From Gemella haemolysans (lineage in GTDB: Bacteria > Bacillota > Bacilli > Staphylococcales > Gemellaceae), in contig NZ_KQ959954.1 in NCBI RefSeq assembly GCF_001553035.1, positions 1-59,686 of the forward strand: a DNA stretch of 59,686 bases. The letters run 5' to 3'. Below the pieces are notes generated by a model, which saw only the letters and a program-made list of their open reading frames with translations, was not told the DNA's origin and ran no database searches. Positions 8,789 to 17,753 of the stretch are shown one piece after another (the stretch's first letter is position 1; every line of letters starts with the position of its first letter). A program made the position numbers and the translations under genes.

Positions 8789-8926
8789 TTAGTCGTCTTT
8801 GTTATTCTTTTTTCTCCAGATTAGGAAGAAAATTATAGCGATTATTATGATTATACCGATGTATGCACCATAATTCTTAACTGCTTCGCCTGTATTAGGA
8901 AGAGTATTTAGTGATAGTAGATTCAT
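8789..8926 (-). CDS. 45-residue protein with LPNTGE sorting signal and one membrane helix
   Basis: A short gene not long enough for usual gene calls. It encodes 45 residues: a polar start of eight residues, the sortase motif LPNTGE at 9-14, a linker, a very hydrophobic helix at about 22-37 (five consecutive Ile), and a basic tail RRKKNN-like (W-R-K-K-N-N-K-D-D) at the end. This is exactly the layout of a Gram-positive cell-wall sorting signal, but no signal peptide and no exported domain precede it. A GAGGAG ribosome site lies 5 bases before the ATG and the upstream coiled-coil gene ends 17 bases before, in another frame, so it is an independent second cistron and not a simple readthrough. 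A perfect terminator follows. Function unknown. Confidence 0.75.
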   Translation of the reverse strand: MNLLSLNTLPNTGEAVKNYGAYIGIIIIIAIIFFLIWRKKNNKDD

Positions 8927-8943
8927 CTTAACTCCTCGTTATA

Positions 8944-9543
8944 TTATTTTTCTTCTTTTTGTTCAGGAGTGTTGTTTAGAACTTCAGTTTCAACACGTTC
9001 TTTAACAGAGTCTAAAGTTTCAGATGATTTATTAGCAAAATCTTCAACTTTTTCTTGAACATTTGATTCGTCAACATCTTTTTTGATGTTAGAAACTTGA
9101 TCTTTAATTTTTTCGAAAGATTCTTTTGCTTTTTCTGCATAAGATTCAATAGAAGGTTTAAGATCTTCAACGATTTTTTTAGCATCTCCTAGATTTTCTT
9201 TAACTTCTGCAGTGTATTCTTTTACGTTAGATACATGCCCTTTAATATCTGTTACATTATTAGATAATTCTTTTCCGTAATCAACAGCATCGTTGTATTT
9301 GTTCTCTAAAGCATTTTTAGCTTTTTTAAGATTTTTTACTAGGTCGTTGTATAGGTAGATTGCCGCTTCCTCAACACCATTTTTCTTAGTGTAACGAATC
9401 ATACAACGTGTGTAACCATAGTAATCCTTAGATTTTTTCTTAACGTATTCAGTGTGATCTTCTACTTTATTTGGATTTTTTGAATAATAGTTAGCAATGG
9501 CTATTCCTGTACCGATTGCAAATAGTTTTGATAATTTTGACAT
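8944..9543 (-). CDS. YtxH-like coiled-coil protein
   Basis: A 199-residue protein. The first 20 residues contain a weakly hydrophobic segment (LFAIGTGIAIANYY) that could be a membrane anchor. The middle (about 40-75) is a compact helical region with YTRCMIRYTKKNGVEEAAIY. From about residue 75 to 190 it is a long, charged, Lys/Glu-rich helix with repeating VSNVKE, VKENLGD and IKDQVSNIKKD units, as in YtxH/late-embryogenesis-like proteins. Some such proteins are stress or envelope related; here no function can be assigned. GAGGGG lies 8 bases before the ATG. The LPNTGE microprotein follows in the same operon, which suggests an envelope role. Confidence 0.75.
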   Translation of the reverse strand: MSKLSKLFAIGTGIAIANYYSKNPNKVEDHTEYVKKKSKDYYGYTRCMIRYTKKNGVEEAAIYLYNDLVKNLKKAKNALENKYNDAVDYGKELSNNVTDIKGHVSNVKEYTAEVKENLGDAKKIVEDLKPSIESYAEKAKESFEKIKDQVSNIKKDVDESNVQEKVEDFANKSSETLDSVKERVETEVLNNTPEQKEEK

Positions 9544-9711
9544 ACAATTTTTCCCCTCAATATATTATTAGATTAATTATAACATATAAATATTTAAATT
9601 TAAATAAAATAGATATTGAGTAACTCTATTTTAATAATTTGGTAATAAATGTTATTAATATCACATAATATATCTAATTTAAAAGTAAATAACAGAATAT
9701 ATTAAAAATAT

Positions 9712-9766
9712 TGTTACACATTAATTAAAGATAACGCTTGAATTAATGTGTAACATATTGTATAAT
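9712..9766 (+). promoter_or_regulatory. ccpN promoter overlapped by a perfect 15-bp inverted repeat
   Basis: TTGAAT (9738-9743) and TATAAT (9761-9766) are separated by 17 bases. TGTTACACATTAATT (9712-9726) is repeated as the exact inverted copy AATTAATGTGTAACA (9741-9755). The right arm covers the end of the -35 box and most of the spacer, so a bound repressor would block RNA polymerase. The first gene downstream encodes a CcpN-like repressor, making autoregulation the simplest explanation, although other regulators are possible. Confidence 0.75.
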
Positions 9767-9794
9767 AAAAATTATGATACAAGAAGGAGGAACA

Positions 9795-10412
9795 ATGAAA
9801 CTTACGGAAAGACACAAAGCTATAATTGAAATAGTAAAGAATTTTGAACCGATAACAAGTGATGAAATTGCAGAAAAGCTTTCTTTGGGGAAATCTACTT
9901 TAAGAAATGATCTTGCGGTCTTAGGAATGTTAGAAATTTTGGAAGCAAAACCTAATGTAGGTTACTATTACAATTATAATTTTTCACCAGGAGAACAACG
10001 TGAAGAAATAAAAAGTAAATTAGTTAAAGATGTAATGGGAATAGCGATAACAGCGAAAAGTACAGCGAACTATTCTGAGGTATTATCGAAATTATTTATT
10101 TATGATGTAGGGACTATTTTTATTGTAGATGAGAATAATCATCTTGCTGGTGTAACATCTAGAAAGGATATGCTGAAATTATCTAGGAATGCTGATGGAC
10201 AAAATCTTCCTATAGTATTAGCGATGACTCGCGTTCCAAACGTTATATATATATATGAAGATGAGTTAGTTACTGATGCATTAAGAAAATTAATTTTACA
10301 TGAGATTGATTGCTTACCTGTTGTAAGGGACGAAAAAGATGGTAAGGTAATCGTTGGTAAAATATCGAAAACTACATTAATTAAGTTATTATTGGAAATG
10401 CTGGAGGGATAA
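9795..10412 (+). CDS. ccpN: CcpN-family transcriptional repressor (HTH plus CBS pair)
   Basis: A 205-residue regulator with an N-terminal winged helix (about residues 3-60; ITSDEIAEKLSLGKSTLRNDL is the recognition region) and two CBS domains (about 75-200), the domain order of CcpN/YqzB. In Bacillus subtilis CcpN represses gluconeogenic genes in the presence of glucose and responds to nucleotides through its CBS pair. The ATG at 9795 follows AAGGAGG; an ATG at 9774 in the same frame lies before that site and is not preferred. The next gene starts one base after the stop, as in Bacillus where ccpN also neighbours the PPDK regulator yqfL. Confidence 0.9.
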   Translation: MKLTERHKAIIEIVKNFEPITSDEIAEKLSLGKSTLRNDLAVLGMLEILEAKPNVGYYYNYNFSPGEQREEIKSKLVKDVMGIAITAKSTANYSEVLSKLFIYDVGTIFIVDENNHLAGVTSRKDMLKLSRNADGQNLPIVLAMTRVPNVIYIYEDELVTDALRKLILHEIDCLPVVRDEKDGKVIVGKISKTTLIKLLLEMLEG

Positions 10413-10413
10413 T

Positions 10414-11223
10414 ATGTTAACTGTACATATAATTTCAGATTCAATAGGAAACACTGCAAAGGATGTGGTTGATGCAGCACTTGTGCAGTTTTCTTATGAG
10501 AATAAGAAGTATAAAGTACTTAAAAACTCCAATGTTTGTACGAAAGAAAAAATAGATTGTATTATATCCAATGTAAATGAGGGAGATGTAATTGTTCAAA
10601 CATTAGTTGATGGTGCTTTAGCAAGCTATGTAAAAGAAAAAGGGTTAGAAAAAAATATAAAAGTTATAGATCTATTAAGTGAAATGCTTAGTACTTTCGA
10701 AGAAAAATTAGGAGTAAAAGCTGAAGGAAATCCTGGTTTAAATAGAAAGATGGGAGAGGAGTATTTCAAGAGAATAGATGCTTTAGAATTTGCTGTGAAG
10801 TATGATGATGGGAAAGATATAAATGGTCTAAAAGAAGCAGATGTTGTAATTTTAGGTGTATCGAGAACTTCAAAAACACCATTAAGCTTATATTTAGCAA
10901 ATAGAAACATTAAAGTTATGAATGTTCCTATTATTCAAGACTTGATACTTCCGGAACAGCTATATGAAGTAAAAAGAAAAGTAATTGGTTTAACGAATTC
11001 AGTAGAACAACTTAATAAGTTGAGGGAAGAAAGATTGAAGACTCTAGGTGTATCAGGGAATTCGGATTATACTGATGAAATACAAATTTTTGAAGAGTTA
11101 GAATATGCTCTAGAGATTATGGGAAAACTTGGATGTCCGATAATAGACGTTCAAAATAAAGCTGTTGAGGAGACAGCTGAATTAATAATTGGGATTATGA
11201 GAGAAAGAGGCCTAAAGGTTTAA
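10414..11223 (+). CDS. PPDK regulatory protein (bifunctional kinase/phosphorylase)
   Basis: A 269-residue member of the PDRP/PSRP family (DUF299, YqfL type). These enzymes inactivate pyruvate phosphate dikinase (or PEP synthase) by ADP-dependent phosphorylation of an active-site threonine and reactivate it by phosphorolysis. The start HIISDSIGNTA and the P-loop-like GVSRTSKT at residues 148-155 are family signatures. GGAGGG lies 5 bases before the ATG. It is directly downstream of ccpN and 61 bases upstream of the dikinase gene, its expected target, so the target preference here is very likely PPDK. Confidence in the family is high. Confidence 0.95.
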   Translation: MLTVHIISDSIGNTAKDVVDAALVQFSYENKKYKVLKNSNVCTKEKIDCIISNVNEGDVIVQTLVDGALASYVKEKGLEKNIKVIDLLSEMLSTFEEKLGVKAEGNPGLNRKMGEEYFKRIDALEFAVKYDDGKDINGLKEADVVILGVSRTSKTPLSLYLANRNIKVMNVPIIQDLILPEQLYEVKRKVIGLTNSVEQLNKLREERLKTLGVSGNSDYTDEIQIFEELEYALEIMGKLGCPIIDVQNKAVEETAELIIGIMRERGLKV

Positions 11224-11284
11224 ACAAAATAATAAAAAGAAATAATTATATAAAACAATAATTTGTTTATGGGGGAATTTTACA

Positions 11285-13921
11285 ATGTCAAAAAAATATG
11301 TTTATAATTTCAGTGAAGGAAATAAAGATATGAAATCTTTATTAGGAGGAAAAGGGGCAAACCTTGCAGAGATGAAAGGTTTAGGGATTAGTGTTCCTCC
11401 TGGTTTTACTATTACTACAGAAAGTTGTAATAGTTATTATGAAAATGGGGAAAGAATTAAACCTGAGATTTTAAAACAGATTAACGAACAACTTGAAATT
11501 TTAGAAGAAAATATTGGGAAAAAATTAGGAAGTATAGAAAATCCTTTATTGGTGTCTGTTCGTAGTGGTGCAGTATTTTCTATGCCAGGAATGATGGATA
11601 CTATTTTAAATCTGGGACTAAATGACGAAACTACTATAGCATTGGCTAAGAAGAATAATAACTATCGTTTTGCTTACGATAGTTATAGAAGATTTATTCA
11701 AATGTTCTCAGATGTTGTTATGGATGTAGAAAAATATAAGTTTGAGGAAGTTTTAACTAGAGTTAAAAATGCTAATGGCTATGAGCAAGATAGTGAATTA
11801 AATGAGAAAGATTTATTTAATATTGTTGAAGAGTTTAAGGCAATTTATAAAAAAGAAGTAGGTCGAGAATTTCCTATGAGTGTAAAAGAGCAGCTTATGC
11901 TAGCTATTGAAGCTGTTTTTAGATCATGGAATAATAATCGTGCTAAAGTATATAGAAGACTACACAATATTAGTGATAAACTTGGTACAGCTGTAAATAT
12001 TCAAGCTATGGTGTTTGGTAATATGGGAGATAATTGTGGTACTGGAGTTTCATTTAGTAGAAACCCTGTAACTGGAGAGGATGAACTTTTTGGTGAATAT
12101 CTAATTAATGCGCAAGGGGAAGATGTTGTAGCGGGTATAAGAACACCTAAAAATATTAGTGTTCTAAAAGATGATATGCCACATTTATATAAAGAATTTG
12201 TTAAGATTTCTAAAAAATTAGAACAACACTATAAAGACATGCAAGATATAGAGTTTACTATCGAAGATGGAAGGTTGTATATTCTTCAAACAAGAAACGC
12301 AAAAAGAACACCAAATGCAGTAGTTGAAGTTGCGGTATCACTAGCAGAAGAAGGTGTAATTTCTAAAGAAGAAGCGATTCTAAGAGTGGGAACAGAGGAA
12401 ATTAATAAACTTCTTCATGCTACATTTGAGGAAAAATCATTAAAAGAAGCTAAGCAATTAACTCAAGGTTTAGCAGCATCACCTGGAGCAGCAGTCGGTG
12501 GTATTTATTTTACAGCGCAAGAAGCTGTAGAAGCGGCGAAAACAAAACCTGTTATTTTAGTAAGAGAAGAAACTTCTCCAGAAGATATTGAAGGTATGAT
12601 TAGCTCAGAGGCTATTGTAACTTTACGTGGTGGTATGACATCACATGCTGCTGTAGTAGCAAGAGGGATGGGTAAATGTTGTGTCTGTGGCTGCCAAAAC
12701 ATGATTATAAATTATGGTGAAAAAATGTTAAAAATTGCTGGAGTAACATTACATGAAGGTGATATAATCTCAGTCGATGGAAGCAGTGGAAAAGTGTATC
12801 TAGGTGAAGTAGATAAAGTTGATGCCAAATTTAGCAATAGATTCAATAAACTTTTAGGATGGGCTGATGGAATTAGAGAACTTAAAGTACTAGCAAATGC
12901 AGATAATGAAACTGATGCTAAAGTTGCTTTTGAGTTTGGAGCTGAAGGAATAGGATTATGTAGAACAGAGCATATGTTCTTTGAAGAAGATAGAATTAGT
13001 CTAGTTAGGAAAATGATTTTAGCTAGTGATACTAATGAGAGAGTTAGATTCTTAGATAGATTACAACCAATTCAAAGCGAAGATTTCTACAAGATTTTTA
13101 AAGAAGCTCAAGGTAAATCTGTTAATATAAGATTATTAGATCCACCGCTTCATGAATTCTTACCAAAAGATGAAAATACTGTTAAGCTTATTGCCGAGGA
13201 AATAGGTGTAAGTGTTAATCAATTAGAAGCGAAAATAGCTAGTATTGCAGAATTCAATCCTATGATGGGACATCGTGGTTGTCGACTAGGTATTACATAT
13301 CCAGAAATTTACTTAATGCAGGCGAAGGCTATTAGTTCAGCAGCGATTAGAGCTCGTAAAGAAGGTATTGAAGTAAATGTTGAAATTATGATTCCTTTAG
13401 TAGGATTAGAAAAAGAGCTAGCAGTGTTACGAGAACAAATCGTTGAACTTGTGGAAAAAGAAATTCAATTGTACAATGTAGATTTCAAATACAAAGTAGG
13501 AACGATGATTGAAATTCCTCGAGCTTGTCTAATTGCTGATAAGATTGCAGAACATGCAGATTTCTTTAGTTTTGGTACTAATGACTTAACTCAATTAACA
13601 TTTGGTTATTCTAGAGATGATGCTGAAAAATTCATTGATATTTACAAGAAAAAAAATATCTTAGAGTCAGATCCATTTGTTCATCTTGATGATAGTGGAG
13701 TATTAGAACTTATGAAACTTGCAGTTGACAAAGCAAAAGCTATTAAACCAGGTATTAAGCTTGGGATCTGTGGAGAACATGGTGGAGATGAAAGATCTAT
13801 CTTATTATGTTCTAAAATAGGATTAGGATATGTATCTTGTTCACCATACAGGGTAATTATTGCCAGAATTGCAGCAGCTAAAGCAGCTATAAAAAATGTT
13901 GAAGCAGCAGTAAATAAATAA
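11285..13921 (+). CDS. ppdK: pyruvate, phosphate dikinase
   Basis: An 878-residue enzyme interconverting pyruvate, ATP and Pi with phosphoenolpyruvate, AMP and PPi. Domains in order: N-terminal ATP-grasp nucleotide-binding domain (LLGGKGANLAEM at its start, SVRSGAVFSMPGMMDT), the phosphohistidine domain with catalytic His454 inside GGMTSHAAVVARGMGK, and the C-terminal PEP/pyruvate TIM barrel with EGIGLCRTEHMFF and the general-acid Cys in GICGEHGGD. Thr452, two residues before the His, is the position expected to be phosphorylated by the regulatory protein encoded upstream. GGGGG lies before the ATG. Length is standard. It ends at a terminator. Confidence 0.97.
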   Translation: MSKKYVYNFSEGNKDMKSLLGGKGANLAEMKGLGISVPPGFTITTESCNSYYENGERIKPEILKQINEQLEILEENIGKKLGSIENPLLVSVRSGAVFSMPGMMDTILNLGLNDETTIALAKKNNNYRFAYDSYRRFIQMFSDVVMDVEKYKFEEVLTRVKNANGYEQDSELNEKDLFNIVEEFKAIYKKEVGREFPMSVKEQLMLAIEAVFRSWNNNRAKVYRRLHNISDKLGTAVNIQAMVFGNMGDNCGTGVSFSRNPVTGEDELFGEYLINAQGEDVVAGIRTPKNISVLKDDMPHLYKEFVKISKKLEQHYKDMQDIEFTIEDGRLYILQTRNAKRTPNAVVEVAVSLAEEGVISKEEAILRVGTEEINKLLHATFEEKSLKEAKQLTQGLAASPGAAVGGIYFTAQEAVEAAKTKPVILVREETSPEDIEGMISSEAIVTLRGGMTSHAAVVARGMGKCCVCGCQNMIINYGEKMLKIAGVTLHEGDIISVDGSSGKVYLGEVDKVDAKFSNRFNKLLGWADGIRELKVLANADNETDAKVAFEFGAEGIGLCRTEHMFFEEDRISLVRKMILASDTNERVRFLDRLQPIQSEDFYKIFKEAQGKSVNIRLLDPPLHEFLPKDENTVKLIAEEIGVSVNQLEAKIASIAEFNPMMGHRGCRLGITYPEIYLMQAKAISSAAIRARKEGIEVNVEIMIPLVGLEKELAVLREQIVELVEKEIQLYNVDFKYKVGTMIEIPRACLIADKIAEHADFFSFGTNDLTQLTFGYSRDDAEKFIDIYKKKNILESDPFVHLDDSGVLELMKLAVDKAKAIKPGIKLGICGEHGGDERSILLCSKIGLGYVSCSPYRVIIARIAAAKAAIKNVEAAVNK

Positions 13922-13931
13922 TATATCTATT

Positions 13932-13965
13932 GAGAAGCTATTAAAATAAGATAGCTTCTTTATTT
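13932..13965 (+). terminator. terminator of ppdK
   Basis: GAAGCTAT (13934-13941) pairs with ATAGCTTC (13951-13958), followed by TTTATTT. It closes the ccpN-regulatory protein-ppdK unit. Confidence 0.75.
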
Positions 13966-14114
13966 ATGTATTATAATAATCTTTAGAGTATAATAGTAAA
14001 TTATTTAAATTTGATATTAATTAGTAAGCTTATAATTGAAAGAGCTTGGCTTATGTTACAATATTATTAAATAATAGTTAATATTTGCAAAGTAAATTGA
14101 TTTTTTTTCCAATA

Positions 14115-14132
14115 TACATTAAAATTAATGTA
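14115..14132. repeat. 18-bp palindrome in the leader region of the PBP gene
   Basis: The 246 bases between the ppdK terminator and the penicillin-binding protein gene are very AT-rich. They hold TACATTAAAATTAATGTA, a perfect 18-bp palindrome about 80 bases before the start codon. It could be an operator; chance is possible in such AT-rich DNA. No clear consensus promoter could be fixed. Confidence 0.35.
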
Positions 14133-14211
14133 GTATATTATGACATTTTATTATGAAAAATTAATATGAATAAAGTGAAAGTTTAAATATATAAAAAAGA
14201 GAGGATATACT

Positions 14212-16704
14212 ATGGCAGAAAATAATAACAATCGGTTATCAAGAAGAGATAGGCACTCTCATGAAAGAAAGAGTGTTATGCCAGGTGGATATATATCTAG
14301 AGAAAATACTAATCCAACGAACAATGGTCAACCAAGAAGGCCATTAACAAATGAAGAAATAATGAGAAGAAGCGGACAAGGAAAAAATCGTCCTGTTCAG
14401 CCGCAAAATCCTCAGCAACCTGATAGAGGAAAAAGAGCAGGAGGCCCAGGAGGTCCGAGAAGACCAACAGGTCCAAATAGAATAAGTAATCCAAATTCTA
14501 AAAAGAATAATAAAGCATTATGGATGAAAATTATTAGATATGGTTTATATGTGGCAAGTGTTGCTATTATATCAATTTTCTTATTATGTGTGTTCTGGAT
14601 ATACCAAGCACCTGCATTTGATTCTAAGATCTTAGATAATAATTCAAGAACAATTGTTTATGATACAAATAATAATGAGGTAGCAAAATTAGGTAACCAA
14701 ATTGGTGAGAACTTAGAAACTGCGGATATACCACAAAAAATGCAAGATGCTATCTTGGCAACAGAGGACAATAGATTCTTTGAACATGGTGCGGTAGACT
14801 TTAGACGTTTAGTAGGAGCAGTTGTGTCAAACTTAACTAGTGGTTTTGGTTCACAAGGGGCATCAACTATTTCTCAACAATTAATTAAGAGAACCTTCCT
14901 TGACGATAATAAGAGTGTAAAACGTAAAGTTCAAGAAGCATACCTTGCATATAAACTTGAGCAAAACTATGATAAAGAATCAATATTTACAATGTATGTA
15001 AATAGAATCTACTATTCTGATGGAGTTTACGGCTTAAAAACCGCTGCGAAATATTATTATGGGAAAGAATTAAATCAACTTACTCTTCCTCAGATGGCTC
15101 TTTTAGCGGGAATGCCACAGCACCCTAATACGTATAATCCTTATGATAATCCAGAGGCTGCGAAGGCACGTCGTGATACGGTATTATACTTAATGCAATA
15201 TCATGGGAAAATATCAGAAGCTGATTCACAAGCTGCTCAAAAAACAGATGTATTATCAGGAATTATAGAGCGTGATGAAAGTGAGCGTGTATTACTATCA
15301 AGTGAGTTCGATTCTAAATATACTTCTTACATGAATCAAATTGTAAATGAATTGAAAAACAGTAAAGAATACAAAGACTATGAAGGAGATGTCTTAAACT
15401 TAGGGCTTAAAATTTATACAAACTTTGATTCTAAGATTCAGGACACTCTAACTGAAAGTGTTAATGCAAACTATGCTGGAATAAAACAAGCAAGTAACGT
15501 TGCGATGGTTGTATTAAATAATGAAAATAGTGGTATTGCTGCTTTATATGGTGGTAAAAAACAAACATTCCATGGATTTAATATTGCTACTCAAGCAAAA
15601 CTGCAACCTGGTTCATCAATCAAACCGATTCTTGCATATGGACCTGCAATTGAATACTTAAATTGGGGATCTGATCATACTGTTAATGATACTAAGATTC
15701 AAGGTTCACAAATTCAAAACTGGGATAGACAATTCCACGGTAATATAACTATTAACAATGCATTAGTTTGGTCATATAATATACCAGCTATTAAGACTTA
15801 CCAAGAAGTAGGATTTAATAGAGTAAAACAATATGCTGCTAATGTTGGAATGAATATTACTGATGATTCAATTACTACTCCAATTGGAGGAAGTAGTGAT
15901 GGATTCTCACCACTGCAAATGGCAGGTGCATATGTTCCATTTAGTAATGGTGGATACTATGCAACACCTAAAGCTATTAAGAAAGTGTATGATAGTGAGG
16001 GAACTGAAGTGAAAAGCTTTAGTACAGATGATAGAAAACGAGTTATAAAAGATTCTACAGCATACATTATGACATCTATGCTAAGAAACGTAGTTAATGG
16101 AACTGCAGCTAATGCTCGTATTAGTGGAGCTGACATGGCTGTTAAAACAGGTACTACTACTTTCGGAGAAGGCGAAGCTCAGAAATACGGTTTCGATATA
16201 AATAACTATTCTAAAGACTCTTGGACAATAGGTTACACTAGTAACTATACAATGGCTGTATGGCAAGGATTTGATGCAATAGATGGTCCTACTAAGTATA
16301 TGACTCAAGATGATACTCAGAAGACACAAGCATTGTATCGAATTAACATGCAAAATATTGTAAGAATACATCCTCCAAAAGGATTTACAGTTCCAGGAAA
16401 TGTTGGTTCTGTAAATGGAGGAGTTAAGATTATTACAGAAAGTGAGCGTCGTCAAATAGAAGAACAAAATAGACGTGAGCAAGAAGAAAGAAGTCGTGAG
16501 AATAACAACGATAATAATAACAATAATCGTAACAATAATTCTGATGATGATAATTCGAATAATAATCAAAACGATACATCGAATGATAACAACAATAATT
16601 TATCAAGAGGAAACAATAATAATACTGTTATAACTCCAGGTACAAGAAACAATAATGGAGTAAATAATGGTGTTAATAACAATACAAATAGGAATACGAG
16701 ATAA
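14212..16704 (+). CDS. class A penicillin-binding protein (PBP1A-like)
   Basis: An 830-residue bifunctional peptidoglycan synthase. A cytoplasmic, basic and Pro/Gly/Asn-rich region of about 105 residues precedes a membrane helix (about 108-130). The glycosyltransferase domain (GT51) shows EDNRFFEHGAVDFRR and GASTISQQLIKR. The transpeptidase domain carries the nucleophile Ser468 in SSIK, SYN at 521-523 and KTG at 645-647. The C-terminal 80 or so residues after RRQIEEQNRREQEER are almost only Asn, Asp, Ser and Arg, a disordered wall-facing tail. AGAGAGG lies before the ATG. Both catalytic domains look intact. It is monocistronic, with a terminator after it. Confidence 0.93.
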   Translation: MAENNNNRLSRRDRHSHERKSVMPGGYISRENTNPTNNGQPRRPLTNEEIMRRSGQGKNRPVQPQNPQQPDRGKRAGGPGGPRRPTGPNRISNPNSKKNNKALWMKIIRYGLYVASVAIISIFLLCVFWIYQAPAFDSKILDNNSRTIVYDTNNNEVAKLGNQIGENLETADIPQKMQDAILATEDNRFFEHGAVDFRRLVGAVVSNLTSGFGSQGASTISQQLIKRTFLDDNKSVKRKVQEAYLAYKLEQNYDKESIFTMYVNRIYYSDGVYGLKTAAKYYYGKELNQLTLPQMALLAGMPQHPNTYNPYDNPEAAKARRDTVLYLMQYHGKISEADSQAAQKTDVLSGIIERDESERVLLSSEFDSKYTSYMNQIVNELKNSKEYKDYEGDVLNLGLKIYTNFDSKIQDTLTESVNANYAGIKQASNVAMVVLNNENSGIAALYGGKKQTFHGFNIATQAKLQPGSSIKPILAYGPAIEYLNWGSDHTVNDTKIQGSQIQNWDRQFHGNITINNALVWSYNIPAIKTYQEVGFNRVKQYAANVGMNITDDSITTPIGGSSDGFSPLQMAGAYVPFSNGGYYATPKAIKKVYDSEGTEVKSFSTDDRKRVIKDSTAYIMTSMLRNVVNGTAANARISGADMAVKTGTTTFGEGEAQKYGFDINNYSKDSWTIGYTSNYTMAVWQGFDAIDGPTKYMTQDDTQKTQALYRINMQNIVRIHPPKGFTVPGNVGSVNGGVKIITESERRQIEEQNRREQEERSRENNNDNNNNNRNNNSDDDNSNNNQNDTSNDNNNNLSRGNNNNTVITPGTRNNNGVNNGVNNNTNRNTR

Positions 16705-16713
16705 TTAGTCTCT

Positions 16714-16755
16714 TAACTACTGTAAGATTATTTTCTTACAGTAGTTTTCTTTTAT
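16714..16755 (+). terminator. terminator of the PBP gene
   Basis: AACTACTGTAAGA pairs with TCTTACAGTAGTT around a short loop, followed by TTCTTTT. Confidence 0.85.
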
Positions 16756-16888
16756 TGATATTTTAAAATACTACACAAAAATTTAGAAATGGTGTACAAT
16801 ATAGGAATGGAGCAGTTTATTTATTCTTTGTTTAACAGAATATATTATTCCATAAAACTTATATTATTATAAAGATGGATGTGAAGCT

Positions 16889-17749
16889 ATGAAGAAAAAA
16901 TTAGTTATAATTACAGGAATAAGTGGAGCAGGGAAAAATACAGCATTACAAGTCTTTGAAAACCAAGGGTATTTTTGTACAGATAATTTACCTGGATTAG
17001 TTGTAGAAGATTTTTTAAGAATAATAGAAGAAAAAGATATTGATAAAACAGCGATAAGTATTGATATAAGAAGTAAACACATTTTTGTTGATTTAAAAGA
17101 ATTATTAAAAAAACTACAACAAAGTGAGTACTTTGATGTTAAAATCTTATTTTTAGATAGTGATGATCAAGTATTGGTCAATAGATATAAAGAAACTAGA
17201 AAAAATCATCCTTTATCTACTGAGTTTAGCTTACTTGAAGGTATTGCTCAAGAGAGAAAAGATATGAATGATATCAAAGGTATTGCAAATTATATTTATG
17301 ATACTACAAATACTTCTGTAAAAAATTTGAAGAAAAAAATATTAGAAGACTTCGGAATTGAGAAAAAAGATAGTTATCATATTACAATCTCAAGTTTTGG
17401 TTACAAATATGGAGTTCCTATTGACGCAGATAATATTGTCGATGTTCGTTTCTTGAGAAATCCGTTTTATATAAATGAATTACGAGAAAAAACTGGTCAA
17501 GATAGTGAAGTATATGATTATGTTTTTGAGGATGAAGTTACTCAGGAATTTTATGATAAATATTTAGAACTTATGACATTTATGGTAGATAAGTATCAAT
17601 ATGAAGGTCGTGATAAGGTTGCTATAGCAGTTGGATGTACAGGTGGTAAACACCGTTCTGTTAGCGTAGCAAGAAGATTACATGAAGATATTTCAAAATT
17701 AGGATACAGGGTGTATTTAGAACATCGCGATATTAATAAGGGTAGGTAG
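16889..17749 (+). CDS. rapZ: RapZ/YvcJ-type nucleotide-binding protein
   Basis: A 286-residue P-loop ATPase/GTPase of the RapZ (YvcJ) family. The Walker A is GISGAGKN at residues 8-15; the C-terminal half contains the conserved block VGCTGGKHRSVSVA. In Escherichia coli the homologue is an RNA-binding adaptor controlling GlmS; in Bacillus YvcJ hydrolyses GTP and affects competence. yvcK follows after 4 bases, as in most Firmicutes. An AAGATGGATG region precedes the ATG, a weak ribosome site. whiA, the usual third gene of this cluster, is not here. Confidence 0.95.
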   Translation: MKKKLVIITGISGAGKNTALQVFENQGYFCTDNLPGLVVEDFLRIIEEKDIDKTAISIDIRSKHIFVDLKELLKKLQQSEYFDVKILFLDSDDQVLVNRYKETRKNHPLSTEFSLLEGIAQERKDMNDIKGIANYIYDTTNTSVKNLKKKILEDFGIEKKDSYHITISSFGYKYGVPIDADNIVDVRFLRNPFYINELREKTGQDSEVYDYVFEDEVTQEFYDKYLELMTFMVDKYQYEGRDKVAIAVGCTGGKHRSVSVARRLHEDISKLGYRVYLEHRDINKGR

Positions 17750-17753
17750 AAAA

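Noticed and set aside
16081-16569. A long minus-strand frame opposite the Asn-rich tail of the PBP gene
   Set aside because: It is the antisense of AAT/AAC repeats, giving runs of Ile/Val. It is a shadow of the real gene.
16601-16700. Tandem repeat element or CRISPR-like array in the 3' end of the PBP gene
   Set aside because: The repetition is of Asn codons within a reading frame, with no constant repeat unit and spacers.
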